The position numbers were made by a program, and so were the translations under genes. From Macrosoma leucophasiata (taxonomy: Eukaryota; Arthropoda; Insecta; Lepidoptera; Hedylidae), in the NCBI GenBank assembly GCA_036365455.1, contig JAWQUS010000020.1, forward strand, positions 6,421,001 through 6,485,000: DNA of 64,000 bases, written 5' to 3'. Shown in pieces: positions 1 to 9,887 of the stretch (positions within the stretch are counted from its first letter, which is position 1; each line of letters opens with the position of its first letter). Below the pieces are notes generated by a model. That model saw nothing but the letters and a program-made list of their open reading frames with translations, was not told the origin of the DNA and made no database searches.

Positions 1-275
1 TCAAAAGTTGCAGAGAGAAAAAAAAATAAAATTCAAACCAAAATAACAGATAAATATATATAACCTAAATAATATACCCAAATATATAATTATAAAAATA
101 CACATACTTCAATATAATAATAGCATAATACATTAATAATGAACTTATACACCAAGCTGCTATACCAATGACTATAATAAATAATAAAACATAAATTAGT
201 ATATTTGCAATAATTTTTAATACTTAGATTATTTGCAATGTTCTGCACCATTTTTATATTTTCTATACAACTCAA

Positions 276-363
276 AGGTTGACTGGCAGAGAATGCTACT
301 TAGCATTAAGTCCGCCTCATGTTACTTTTTTGTGCTTGAAAGTATAAATAAATAAATAAATAA
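276..363 (+). repeat. LINE 3'-end fragment with (TAAA)n tail
   Basis: The stretch reads GGTTGACTGG, then GCATTAAGTCCGCC, and ends in TATAAATAAATAAATAAATAAA. Similar ends lie at 14606-14702 (+) and 44418-44505 (-). A short microsatellite tail suggests the 3' terminus of a non-LTR retrotransposon; the clade is not determined. Confidence 0.55.
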
Positions 364-391
364 AATACTGTTAAACATAAGAAGGAGAGGT

Positions 392-739
392 AAGAAAGAG
401 ACTTTGTGTGAATGATAGTATCGGTGTAAAAATGAAAAAAGGCATGCTCCGATGGTTCGGGCATATAGAAAGAATGTCGAATGAGCGAATGTCTAAACAG
501 ATATACAATGCGAATGTGGATGGTTGCAGAGGCTCAGGAAGACCAAGACTGACCTACCATGACCAAATAGGTCGAGTTCTATCTGATGGTGGGGTCAAAA
601 GTCTTAGGAATCGGCGTGCATGTATGAAGGGAATGATGAAGGTAGACGAGGCACGAGAGGTTTGTCAGAACCGGGATATCTGGCGCTCTACACTCTCTGC
701 CTACCCCGTTAGGGACCTGGCGTGAAGATACATATTAAA
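392..739 (+). pseudogene. C-terminal fragment of non-LTR retrotransposon ORF2 ('LRWFGHIERM...YPVRDLA' tail)
   Basis: An open frame at 408-725 encodes about 105 residues: MLRWFGHIERM near the start, GSGRPRLTYHDQIGR in the middle and STLSAYPVRDLA before the stop. This is the tail that follows the reverse transcriptase in RTE-like endonuclease-RT proteins of insects. The catalytic domains are absent, so this is a 5'-truncated insertion. After the stop comes GTGAAGATACAT, the start of the family's (ATAC)-type 3' repeat. Related fragments lie at 1420-1498 (-), 20270-20592 (-), 53400-53561 (+) and 57487-57616 (+). It sits in the intron upstream of the DHX57 exon at 1094 and is not part of that gene. 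Confidence 0.75.
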
Positions 740-916
740 CATAGTGACAAATCGACGAAAGATTTAGATACCTAAAAACATTTTCATACATATGTGTTAG
801 CCGCTGTTTTGAGCCAATGAATTAATGACACCAATTGAAATTAAATGACAGCTTACTCGCAGCTTTTTTAATGTCAAAGGGTAGTGCATTTCAAAGTTTA
901 ACTGCTGTGCAGGTAA

Positions 917-1062
917 AAGGCTTCAGGAGTGGTAACGCATCTGCATTTTGACCTTGGTCTTTGTGTAAGTGTCTATAGGCTACAGTCATCACTTAACATC
1001 AATGAATGATGAATCACCAATGAACTGCATGCTTGTTTTCTACTTCCATAACATAAAAAAAA
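917..1062 (+). repeat. Family A repeat, 5'-truncated copy
   Basis: Matches the 3' half of family A (CTTCAGGAGTGGTAACGCATC ... CATAACATAAAAAAAA). Its poly(A) end lies about 31 nt upstream of the helicase exon at 1094. Confidence 0.8.
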
Positions 1063-1093
1063 TGACTGAATTACAATTTTATTATTCTTTCAG

Positions 1094-1300
1094 AAATGGC
1101 AACAAACGATGAACTCAAGTACGCACGCGGCATTAGTGTTCGCCAGCGAGAACTTCCTCTCGCACAAGACATTGATGATGCTGGCGGATATAAAACATCA
1201 GCTGTTGGGTCTTCTGGCTTCCATAGGATTCGTGCCAGATATGCCCGCTTTAAGACGCAAGATGAGGAAGGATTCAGTCGCCAGTTTGACCGGGGAGGAG
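1094..1300 (+). CDS. DHX57: DHX57 exon a (HA2 tail)
   Basis: Acceptor TTCTTTCAG ends at 1093 and donor GAG|GTACGA follows 1300. It is 207 nt, phase 0 at both ends, encoding KWQQTMNSST ... LTGEE. The ATG-started frame at 1096 and the in-frame ATG at 1109 are internal, not gene starts. Confidence 0.9.
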
Positions 1301-4300
1301 GTACGAGTTTACTAGAAAAAATAATATGGATGATACATATTAGAAGCTTAAGTAATTAGGCATTAGCCGTCTTTCGGCTGAAATGATGGTGATGGTCATC
1401 AATTGTACAAAAAAAAAACGTATCTTCACGCCAATTCCCTTACGTAGTAGGTAGAGAGTGTGGAGCGCCCGGTCTTGACAAATCTGCCGTGCTTCTTGTA
1501 CAAAAAAATATTGCAACAGACAATTTTTTTTTTCGTGAGTCGGTTTACGTAAGATAATTTTCACGTGGGCATCCGTTATTTTTTCAGAAACTTTATTGGC
1601 TGAAATTGGCACTTAGCGGAACAGGATTCGCAGAAACTTTTTTAGTAGAACACTAAATTGGCATCAAACTACGATTGGCACAAATATCAATTCGAATAAT
1701 ACTCTTTTCGCAGAAGCTCAGCTGGCATTATAGTAAAATTTTTAGAACTTTGCCGGGTTAGGTCGAAGGTTTTTTTTCTTTGCTGAGAGTACAACTTTTT
1801 ATAACAATAATTATTCAGTTTATTCATAAGATTATACCAATAATAACATAATGCGGAAAAATATTATGCAAATGATTTTTCTGCGAATGGAGCATGATGC
1901 CAAACAAATGTTTTACCAAATGATTATTCTGCCTGTAGTTTTTCTGCGAAAAGAGGTTCAACAAAATGTCATTCTGACAAAACAGTTTATTCCAATCCAT
2001 ATTTCTGCGAAAAAGAAAATTTGTCTCACGAAATATGTATGCCAAAAAAAGGAAAACCTTTTTTATAAGAAATTATCACGTCAAAAAGCCTTATATATGA
2101 GGGAATATGCCATTTATCACCACGCTTGACATGCGGGTTGGAAAACGCAATGGCGGTAGTTTTATCGAAGGACGCTGCTGCCCACCTCTCGATATTGTAT
2201 TTACTACCGTCTTATTGAAATGGTTTGACCGTAGTTGCTCGGTTGACTGACCGGACTGGAAGTATTCTCCAATAGTGGGCGTTAGGGTCGTCACATCTTG
2301 CCATCTAATTAGATGGATATCATTAACTTGCTAAGCTAAGCTAAGTCGGCCGGCTGTATGATATTTTATCTTTTCATTTGGTAAAAAAAAAGATATAATA
2401 TCTTTTTGTATATTTACAGTTGAACGCAAATGGAAACAATGACAAATTGCTGGCAGCGATATTATGTGCTGCTCTTTATCCGAATGTTGTCAAGGTATGT
2501 TTTATTGTATTACTAGTTTATACCCGCAACTTCGTCCGCGTATACTTTTAATCAGTTATTATTATTCCAATGTATAACGTGCGTTACTGTAAAGTTTCAT
2601 CCAAATCCGTCCAGTAGTTTTTTCGTGAATGAGTAACAAACATTCATACTCGCAAACTTTTGCATCTTTGATATTAGTAGGATTCAATAATAATGCGTTT
2701 TACTTATCTTTTGTATTCAGTAAAAATATTAATATTTACGAAATAACTGGATGTTTTAGAAGCCATTAAAGTTTTTGAAAAACTGACTAGAAACTAGCCT
2801 ATTATTGTTCCTTCCTTCCAGGTGCTAACCCCAGAGAAATCGTTTCACATGCAAGTAGGCGGTGCCATACCCAGACAGCCGACGGCCGACGAGTTAAAAT
2901 TCAAGACTAAATCGGACGGCTACGTAGCCCTGCACCCTTCCTCCATCAACGCCACCGTGGGCTACTACGGTAGCCCGTATTTGGTTTACCAAGAGAAAGT
3001 GAAAACCTCGAGGGTGTTCATTCGGGAATGTTCCATGGTGCCACAGCTGCCGTTGGTGTTGTTTTCTGGTAAAATTATATTTATTTGACTAAAACTGGGT
3101 TGCACCAATATATTTGTCAAGTTTAAGTTATCGTATCATTTCACATCCTTCTCTGACGTAAAGAAATCTGTTAAATTTAGAGAAATCTAACTTAAACAGA
3201 TTTCTTTGTTTTCTTCTATTTGAAGCCGCATATTTGAATATAACTCGAAAAGGTGTAAGGTATTATATTTGCGACTTTGATTAGAGACTAGTGGCCTGGC
3301 TTCGCACGGATACAGTGAATGTTATATAGCCTATGTCATTTAGCAAAAATGCAGCTTTCTAATGGTAAAAAAAAAATGAAATCGGTCCAGTCGTTTTTGT
3401 GCGAAGACATTACAAACATACATACAAAAACATAAATGTTTCCTCTTTATTATATTAGTATAGAGTATAGATGTTTCTACATTATTATTGACTACGTGAC
3501 GGAAACCGAAGACGGGAGGGGTCTTCGGTCCCCCGCCTCTGACCAAGTGTGGTATTTTTAACCCACTCCTCCCCCGCCACGAACGGGTGATGTTGTATAG
3601 GTACGTTCGCAAAGTTAGTCGTACAATCCTACGTTTTCATTTTAAACTTATAACATCCCTTTCTTCTCAGTTTACGCAAAGTTTTATTTCTATTGTTCTA
3701 GCTAAAGTTTTGTTTCTATTGTTCTTACAGGTTGCACTTTGGCAGTGGAATTGCACAATGGTACGTTCATTGTATCTTTAGAAGACGGCTGGATTATGTT
3801 TCAAGTGGAAAAATTAGAGGTAATTAATTAATTACATATTATTTAGACTGGATATAATGATAAGTGATTTTTAAAAAACACAGTCTTTACCCAATATTTT
3901 AAATTAAGGAACAGGCAACATTTTATTTCATTTATTTAAATATAGAACAGGCGCGTATGAAGATGATGACAAAGCATTAGCGATTCAGTTAAGATAAGCA
4001 ACTGATATAGACAGATGACTCAGTCAGACTGGAGTTTCGAAGCAAATATTTTAATATCTATACATTTTGTTATCAGAGAGTTGGTAGTTAGTAGAGAGGG
4101 AGTTAGTTTGTAAAAGGGGCAATGAGACATTCTACTGATATACTTACCTAACAGTAGTATAGATCGCGCCAGGTAAAAAGAACGCTGGCGGTCAAGCTGC
4201 GCGTCATGTGTTTTTATTTCATTTTATGTTATTCTATGTAATATAGTTTTCAATCTGCCTACCAATACACGAAACCGCAAGCGAAATCTAGATCAAAATA

Positions 4301-4841
4301 AACCAATAGGGCTAGTACTTTCGTGCGCGAGTGTACCGATGCGCGAACACATCCCTTCTACTTTCTTCCAGCGTTCTTTTTACGTGGCGCGACCTATATA
4401 TTATATTTAGTTTTATTTTAATGATATTCTTGATTATAATTTGTTTTGTTTGTAAATTGATATGTATATCAAATTGTGACTCGCTTTAATTTATTATGTG
4501 TTTTAAAACTTTCATTACAGGTGCTTGACATCCTAAATGAATAAATAAATTTCTGATTCTGATTCTTATAAAATTTCTGATTCTGATTCTTATTCAATTT
4601 TTGATTCTGATTCTTATTAAATTTCTGATTCTTATTAAATGGCTGACTCTTGTAAAATTTCTGATTCTGATTCTTATTAAATTTCATTTATCACCAGGTT
4701 GCAGAAATGTTGAAGACAATACGAGTGGAGCTTATAAATCTTCTAGAGGAGAAGATCAACGACCCCTGCCTGAATTTACTCCATCACGAAAAAGGGAACA
4801 AGATAATAAAGACGATAGTGCAAATTGTGACGAAGGACTGA
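1094..4841 (+). CDS. DHX57: DHX57-like DEAH-box ATP-dependent RNA helicase, last five exons (3' partial)
   Basis: Five exons (1094-1300, 2420-2494, 2822-3068, 3731-3819, 4698-4841) join in phase into 253 residues ending at TGA 4839-4841. Every intron is GT-AG. The protein shows a helix of the HA2 tail (ENFLSHKTLMMLADIKHQLL), then the OB-fold (OB_NTP_bind) signatures LCAALYPNVVK, VKTSRVFIRECSMV and PLVLFSG, a beta-rich stretch ending SLEDGWIMFQV, and a C-terminal helix (VAEMLKTIRVELINLLEEK) closing with IIKTIVQIVTKD. From memory this matches the C-terminus of animal DHX57, a protein of roughly 1,400 residues. The DEAH motor and the RWD and zinc-finger regions would lie upstream of base 1. Proteins of this family are 3'-5' RNA helicases; the exact substrate is not shown by this fragment. 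Introns hold repeat debris. No frame break is seen, so the gene looks functional. Confidence 0.93.
1362..1402 (+). repeat. RTE-type 3'-end fragment
   Basis: CGTCTTTCGGCTGAAATGATGGTGATGG is the complement of the 3' end seen in the RTE copy at 36629-37045. A short ATG-rich end is typical of RTE retrotransposons. Confidence 0.5.
1420..1498 (-). repeat. 'YPVRDLA' LINE tail fragment
   Basis: TATCTTCACGCC...GTAGGTAGAGAGTGT is the complement of the 3' end of the fragment at 392-739, diverged and without an open frame. Confidence 0.6.
1500..2110. repeat. Degenerate internally repetitive element (TTTTTCTGCGAA phrases)
   Basis: The phrase TTTCTGCGAA recurs on the + strand at about 1880, 1940 and 2008, and as its complement TTCGCAGAA at about 1628 and 1699. 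The halves look inverted about a centre near 1800. Phrases such as CCAAA.ATG alternate with it. The superfamily is unknown. It fills most of the intron after exon a. Confidence 0.5.
2131..2300 (+). repeat. Unclassified repeat related to 42805-42900
   Basis: TTGAAATGGTTTGACC...CGGTTGACT...GAAGTATTCTCCAATAGTGGG resembles TTGGAATGGTTTGAAC...CGGTTGACT...GAAGAATATTTCTCCACTAG at 42820-42895. Both copies are diverged. Confidence 0.45.
2420..2494 (+). CDS. DHX57: DHX57 exon b (start of OB-fold)
   Basis: Acceptor TATTTACAG, donor AAG|GTATGT. It is 75 nt encoding 25 residues, including KLLAAILCAALYPNVVK, the conserved opening of the DHX C-terminal OB domain. Phase 0 on both sides. Confidence 0.92.
2512..2690 (+). 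repeat. Family B repeat (ACTAG...CTTCGTCCGCG type)
   Basis: Starts TTACTAGTTTATACCCGC.ACTTCGTCCGCG, contains TTTCATCCAAATCCGTCCAGTAG, and ends GATATTAGTAGGA. This layout is common in Lepidoptera. Others lie at 3283, 15441, 15781, 15963, 31039, 48090 and 55950. Confidence 0.65.
2822..3068 (+). CDS. DHX57: DHX57 exon c (OB-fold core)
   Basis: Acceptor CTTCCTTCCAG, donor G|GTAAAA. The 247 nt leave phase 1. It encodes VLTPEKSFHMQVGG ... DGYVALHPSSIN ... SPYLVYQEKVKTSRVFIREC ... LPLVLFSG, the most conserved stretch of the OB-fold. Confidence 0.94.
3090..3205. repeat. Short inverted-repeat element ('GGTTGCACC' family)
   Basis: Begins GGGTTGCACCAATATATTTG. It contains AAAGAAATCTGTT and its complement AACAGATTTCTTT. 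Relatives lie at 9743, 32915, 36322 and 51668. Confidence 0.5.
3283..3472 (+). repeat. Family B repeat
   Basis: ACTAGTGGCCTGGCTTCGCACGG, then AAATCGGTCCAGTCGTTTTTG, then TTATTATATTAGTATAGAG. Intronic in DHX57. Confidence 0.6.
3731..3819 (+). CDS. DHX57: DHX57 exon d
   Basis: Acceptor TTCTTACAG, donor GAG|GTAATT. The 89 nt restore phase 0 after the split glycine codon from exon c. It encodes CTLAVELHNGTFIVSLEDGW followed by IMFQVEKLE. Confidence 0.9.
4060..4550 (+). repeat. LINE-like 3' region
   Basis: TTTGTAAAAGGGGCAATGAGACATTC and GGTGCTTGACATCCTAAATGAATAAATAAA each have a counterpart, in the same order, at 43470-43815 (GTGACATTC, GGTGCTTGATATCCTAATTGATAAATAAA). Read as a 3' UTR of a CR1-like element with no coding left. 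Confidence 0.5.
4551..4690 (+). repeat. (TTCTGATTC)n minisatellite
   Basis: Imperfect TTCTGATTCTGATTCTTATTAAA units run to within 7 nt of the last DHX57 acceptor. Probably the expanded 3' tail of the preceding LINE end. Confidence 0.8.
4698..4841 (+). CDS. DHX57: DHX57 terminal exon
   Basis: Acceptor TTTATCACCAG ends at 4697. Forty-seven codons plus TGA encode VAEMLKTIRVELINLLEEK ... NKIIKTIVQIVTKD, a predicted C-terminal helix. The acceptor lies directly after a retroelement-type minisatellite (4551-4690). Confidence 0.92.
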   Translation, partial: VAEMLKTIRVELINLLEEKINDPCLNLLHHEKGNKIIKTIVQIVTKD

Positions 4842-5001
4842 GATTATGGCTAAATAGAATCTAACAGACTGGTTTAGTAATGTCAACCATCTCATTTATA
4901 GAATATAGTTAGTGGATGGTAGCCAATATGGATGTGCCATGCTGGGCGGATGAGCAAAAAAAGGAAATACTCCCCATTCATTTGTATAGAAATATTAAAA
5001 G

Positions 5002-5007
5002 AATAAA
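5002..5007 (+). terminator. Polyadenylation signal of DHX57
   Basis: AATAAA lies 161 nt after the stop codon, with GT/T-rich sequence following. It is the first canonical signal after the TGA. Confidence 0.65.
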
Positions 5008-5033
5008 TTGAATTAGTAGTATATAGTTTTATT

Positions 5034-5302
5034 TGGTAGAGCTCCAGTGACAGAGCTCGCGGGCGTAGGCACCACCGCATTACCTAATATACTTGCAGCT
5101 AAATGGTAGTGTTCAGCACTATCGTGTTCCGGTCAGGTGGTAATGTACGGCCCTGTAATTTCCGGCACAGAGGCATAACACCTTAGGCCTCAAGAGTGGT
5201 AACGCATCTGCATTTTGACCTTGGTCTGTCTATAGGCTGCAGTCATCACTTAACATCAATGTGAACTGCATGCTTGTTTGCCAATTCCGTAACATAAAAA
5301 AA
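5034..5302 (+). repeat. Family A1 repeat, near full length
   Basis: TTGGTAGAGCTCCAGTGACAG...CTGCATGCTTGTTTGCCA...AACATAAAAAAA. It lies about 30 nt after the helicase poly(A) signal. Confidence 0.85.
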
Positions 5303-6258
5303 GGGATGATGGGATACTAGATATGGATATATATTTAATAATATTATAAAATATGCTTTACAATTATTTTCACTTGAAGTCAACAATATTATTAATACTT
5401 GTTGCTAAATCAACAACAACTAACAGAGTTTATACTATTTACACAGTCTGTGGTGGACAATCTCTACCAAAGAGATCGCATACAATATGCTATCTCTTCA
5501 CAAGATACAAAAGAAAGGGGAGTACTTCCTTTTTTTCTCCATTCTCCACCGGTGTGCCCCCGCAAAAGCTACGTCTCTGACGCCCTCTCATATTATAAAT
5601 GCGAAAGTGACTTGTGTTGCGCTTGCACGTCTCAACAGCTCAAATTTTAGTTATTTAAAGAGAGGGTGTCACCCTCAAACGGGTGGCACCCGGTGCGAGC
5701 CAACTCTGCTGCCCCCCTATAGCTACGCCACTGAATATAGTAGAGAATCATATTGAGTCAGTCTTATGCACGGTTTCTACGTTTTACTTAGTAAAATAAT
5801 GCTAGCCATTGATTCAATAAGGCTAAAGAAAAGTGTATTTGTGTTTCGGAATACTTTCGGTAATCTAATAAGAAACGAAGTTCATCTATTCGCCACTAGA
5901 TGGGTCTTTATAAATTCCAGACTTAAAAAAATACCGACTTCATTAATTGTTTCATTTATTAGGTTTGTATGTTTGTATGCCTGCGATTATGCGACAATTC
6001 TATTTATTTACTAAAAAACTAACTCGCGAAGTAAATAATCGCGAATAATCGGTTTAGCTGAAAATAAGACTCCAATTTTCTTATTTCTGTAGGTTGAATG
6101 GAGATAAAAAAATCAAACGAAATTTACTACGGAACCAACAAACAGACCTCTTTTGAGTCAAACAACCAGTTCTCTGATAAGTACGTTTTAAATATCACAA
6201 AGTAGATTTGTCTGAAAAGCTTCTCAAATCTCGTGATAAGAAATCTGCACATGTTCAG
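5303..6258. other. No gene; one possible repeat fragment
   Basis: 5580-5745 (ATAAATGCGAAAGTGAC ... CTATAGCTACGCCACTGAATATAG) looks like a generic insect repeat fragment. Otherwise AT-rich DNA with short chance frames. Confidence 0.4.
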
Positions 6259-6259
6259 G

Positions 6260-6594
6260 CAAAGGACATGTTCCACGTTGGGCCCGCACCTTGTACACTA
6301 TATGAAAAGGTAGAGAAAAATACGTAGAATTATGGAAAAAACTCAAAAAATATAATTTTAATCGTTGTTTTTTGTCGGAAATATTTATTTTATGTAATAT
6401 TTGTATGACAACAATATGTCACCATATTGCTACTATGACGTTCTTGTTTTTGAAATATACTTACGACAATTAATAATTGAAGGTATAATAAACGATTTGA
6501 ATAGCTGAAAATGATTAAGTATTTTATACTTCTTCTCTCAATATAGTGTACATGGTGCGGGCCCAAGCTCCATACATTTTGGAACGTCTCCTTT
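6260..6594. repeat. Inverted-repeat element, family C copy 1
   Basis: Arms GGGCCCGCACCTTGTACACT (from 6280) and its complement (6541-6564) differ at one position within 24 nt. The outer ends CAAAGGACATGTTCCA and the complement of AAGGAGACGTTCCAAAATG match family C copy 2 at 13526-14061. No coding capacity; a MITE-like element. Confidence 0.6.
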
Positions 6595-7436
6595 TTTTTT
6601 TGTTAATGTACCTACCTATTACCAGAGAATATGTAATAATACTACGTATAGAATGGACACTTCGACGTTCCGCCCGATTTCCCCGCCTCACCCAACCTCC
6701 TCCCCTCTTATGGGCGACGGTTGGTATTTTCTACGTGCTACGCACACAGGTGCACGTGTAAATGCACGTCACTGATTGATGTCTGTGTAATAGAGACCAA
6801 ATTAAGCGTTTGTATGGAATTTTGGCGGAGTGTCCGCGGTGTAGTAACACTGTGATTATGAGTTTTGATTGATACCACAAACGCATCTTTCGTAAAGATA
6901 TTTTTAGATCTATGTGTTTTTTATGTTTACACATACTTGGCAGTCCTTGTAATTTGTCCCATAAATAATCAGATATAATAATTGTGCATCCCTTTTTTAG
7001 TGCTTTTAAAACTTATTTACAGTTTGCCAATTGAAATCTCTATTTTAAATGTTTTCCTTCAGATTGCAGTGTAACTAAGACTCATTGTTTTTCTTGATAG
7101 TAGGTATACAGTATTTTGCTGTCTTTTTTTTAAATATGAAAATGTACATTGCTATTAACGGGTATTGTAATTATTCAAAAAATAATAATCTGTGCATAGT
7201 ACCTTTAGTTGATAAAAATTGTCAAATAAAATGTAATATATTTCCATTAGATGTCATCACATCAGAACAGTGTTTAAAAATTATCGAAATGTAACTATTA
7301 CTTGATGTAAGATAAATAAATATATTTTTGATAGAAACGAATTGTATATACTTATGATTCATAAATTTTAGCACACTCAGTACAGTCCTCAAATCGGCTC
7401 GACGATGTTTCTGTCTAATATATTGAAATATATTAA
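6595..7436. other. No gene seen
   Basis: AT-rich sequence. The small open frames have no recognisable domain or codon bias. Confidence 0.4.
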
Positions 7437-7740
7437 ATAAAACGTAATCCCCGAAGGGGTAGGCAGAGGTAAATGCATGCATTCAATCATACATGCAAAC
7501 ACCCACGACTCGCCGGTTACGTTTTTTGGCCCATGTAACAGGTGGCGAACCTCTTGCCATCTCCGGGCACATTACCAAACTCCGGGGTACTGGGAAACTT
7601 CCAGAAAATGGAAAAATCCCAATAGAAGCAGAGATAAAGTATTTGAAACCGTTATCTTTGATAGTCCCCGACCCGGGAATCGAACCCAGGACCTCCAGCG
7701 CAATAGTAGTGGCCTGCTACCACTACGCTACTGAAGCAGT
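7437..7740 (-). repeat. SINE-1 (tRNA-derived), near full length
   Basis: On the minus strand the head reads CTTCAGTAGCGTAGTGGTAGC (box A-like) and later GGGTTCGATTCCCGGGTC (box B-like). The body ends at ...TACCCCTTCGGGGATTACG. Full relatives are at 41650-41950 and 59268-59520. Confidence 0.8.
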
Positions 7741-7969
7741 TATTAAATATATTAAATAAATATTGATATACCTATTGTTTCTCACTAATATATTGAAAGA
7801 GCTAGAACAGAAGACTATTGGCATGCATAAAAGTTTAAATGTTAAACCTTAGTGCCCAGAAAGTGTTAATATGACGCTTATTCAATTTTCTCCTGGATTA
7901 TTATACCTGTTATTCTAATATATTCAATCTCTTTCTAATATTAAGTGAAGGATAGTGTCGACTGAACAT

Positions 7970-8190
7970 TAAGGTTCGGTTCCACCAAAATATTTGTTTA
8001 AGTTATAACGTTTTCGCAGGTTTTCGCGAGCTTCATACATTGTAGAAATTAAATTTGCGGATTTTCTCGCGTACACAACACTCCCAAACTTCTTATACCC
8101 GACGTTTACCACAGGGTTGACAGATTCCATTATCTTCTGATAGATAATTTTGAGGTTAACTTTAACATTCACCAGTGCAGCTTGGCCAGT
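7970..8190. repeat. 'GGTTGCACC' element interrupted by foldback-family fragment
   Basis: Begins AAGGTTCGGTTCCACCAAAA and ends near TTAACATTCACCAGTGCAGC. Between them, 8009-8108 is a minus-strand piece of the family found at 47265-47475 and 55485-55618 (TTCGCGAGCTTCATACATTG, ACACTCCCAAACTTCTTATA). This suggests one repeat inserted in another. Confidence 0.55.
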
Positions 8191-8376
8191 GACAGTTAGC
8201 AGTTAAAGTTATGACGTCATCGAACAATTTTCAATTGGTGTAAATCATTGTTTTACTTAACCGGTACTTTAACTTGTATTTAAAGTAAGATGATTCTACT
8301 CAGCCTAATTCTGTGTACCGAATGTTGCCGAATTATGAATAAATTCTATAGGTACTCGTAAACAATTTTTTTTTTG

Positions 8377-8427
8377 AATCAATGTGATCTGCATGCTTAT
8401 TTGCCACTTCCATTGCATAAAAAAAAG
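8377..8427 (+). repeat. Family A tail fragment
   Basis: AATGTGATCTGCATGCTTATTTGCCACTTCC followed by GCATAAAAAAAAG. Confidence 0.7.
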
Positions 8428-8941
8428 GTCATTTATTTATGAGAAGGTTGAGTTGATATTAGTGAATTAAATATATTATGACGTGTTTTTAATAGTTAAA
8501 TAATTACTTGTGTTTGCGTTTTATGTTTTTGAAACGAATAATTGTTATTAAATAATTGCGTAGATTTTCTGTGATAATTTGGCACTTGCGTAATGGTGTT
8601 GCATAGTGTTTCGAACGCTTTGCCTTTTGTTTATTGCTTGAGTGCACTTGAAATAAATGTTACTATGTTATTTTTAGCTATAATAATTGAAATAACTGAT
8701 CGAAGTATGACAAGATTAAATCAAATAGTTTAGCAAAATATATGGGAAAAATAGAGAGAAATAAATCAGTAAGTTATGGAACATAATATTCCAAATGACT
8801 GTCGAATAAAAATAGCCTGAGAATGTATATAATATAAAAATGTAAATACGAAAATTAAACAGAATTTTTCTAAGACCTAATTTATTTTGTTTTATTAAAT
8901 ATTTCGTCGAACCGTGTGATTTAAAATAAATATTTAATCTA
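8428..8941. other. No gene seen
   Basis: Very AT-rich, no recognisable repeat or coding signal. Confidence 0.4.
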
Positions 8942-9106
8942 ACTTCACGCCTTAATATACAAAGGGGTAGGCAATTTATGCATGCATTCAAGCATACATG
9001 CAAACAACCATGATTCGCTGTTTAAGTTTTGTCCTATGTAACATGGCGAGCCTGTTGACATCTCCGGGCACATAACCAGATTTCAAAGTTTGGCACTGGG
9101 AAACAT
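8942..9106 (-). repeat. SINE-1, partial
   Basis: AACTTCACGCC...AAAGGGGTAGGCA...TCTCCGGGCACATAACC; the tRNA-like head is missing. Confidence 0.65.
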
Positions 9107-9143
9107 TATTTATCGGGTTGCAATTTCTTAAGTTCATACACAG

Positions 9144-9200
9144 ATAGTAGAGCTCCAGTTGCGCAGCTTGTAGGCGTAGTCACTATAGCATAACATTATA
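9144..9200 (+). repeat. Family A head fragment
   Basis: AGTAGAGCTCCAGTTGCGCAG...GGCGTAGTCACTATAGCATAA; only the 5' end is kept. Confidence 0.55.
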
Positions 9201-9207
9201 AAAATGC

Positions 9208-9422
9208 CTAACATCACGCCTGTATAAAAAGAAAGGATAGGCGGAAGTAAATTCACGTAAATGTAAATCTATGATTCGTCAGTAACCTAATATTTTGGTA
9301 ATCTGTTTAGGTTGGTAAATTAAAAAAAAAACAATAAGTAAAAATTTTTCTCCGACCTGTAAATTTAATCGGACCTTATGGTAGCAGTAGTGGCCTGCCA
9401 CCATTAGACTACTGAAGCTGTT
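9208..9422 (-). repeat. SINE-1, diverged
   Basis: CATCACGCCTGTAT at one end and GTAGTGGCCTGCCACCATTAGACTACTGAAG (the head complement) at the other; the middle is decayed. Confidence 0.55.
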
Positions 9423-9742
9423 AAAATAACTAAGTTTTTTTTTCTTTTATTATTGTATAAATTAACAAAAGATTTAACATTAAATTACTTAATGCTAGCA
9501 TTGGAAAACCACTAAGGTTTGTAAGTATGCTAACCTAATTTACGTCGGTAGGCAGGTAAAAATCTATACATACTTAAACAACACTAACTGATAATAATGG
9601 AATACATGATAGTATTTAGAAAAAATAGGTTTAAAAAATTTTGACATCGTGTGTCGGGCCAGATATCAGGTCCTCTAGTGGAGACGAAAACTTAAATACT
9701 TAGGTTGGTACGTTATTTTTTCGGTTTACGTTTACTTCACTT

Positions 9743-9887
9743 AGGTTCAGTTGCAACAAGATATTTATTAAAGTTCATGTAAAATGTACAATTTTAAAAA
9801 ATACCTCTCCAACTTTAAAAAATTGTTACAGTTAGAGAAGGATTTAAAATTTTACATTAACAAATATCTTGGTGCAACCGACCCTTA
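9743..9887. repeat. 'GGTTGCACC' short inverted-repeat element
   Basis: Ends AGGTTCAGTTGCAACAAGATATTT and the complement of AAATATCTTGGTGCAACCGACCCT are inverted copies. It is about 145 bp, non-coding and MITE-like. Confidence 0.65.

Noticed and set aside
408..725. Host gene of 105 codons
   Set aside because: The protein is a repeated retrotransposon ORF2 tail found in four other places in the window.
1096..1359. ATG-started 87-codon frame overlapping the first helicase exon
   Set aside because: It is in the wrong frame; the splice-bounded exon 1094-1300 in the +2 frame matches DHX57 and joins in phase to the next exon.
4469..4687. Minus-strand Asn/Lys/Gln-rich protein
   Set aside because: It is the translation of the (TTCTGATTC)n minisatellite; composition and periodicity come from the repeat.
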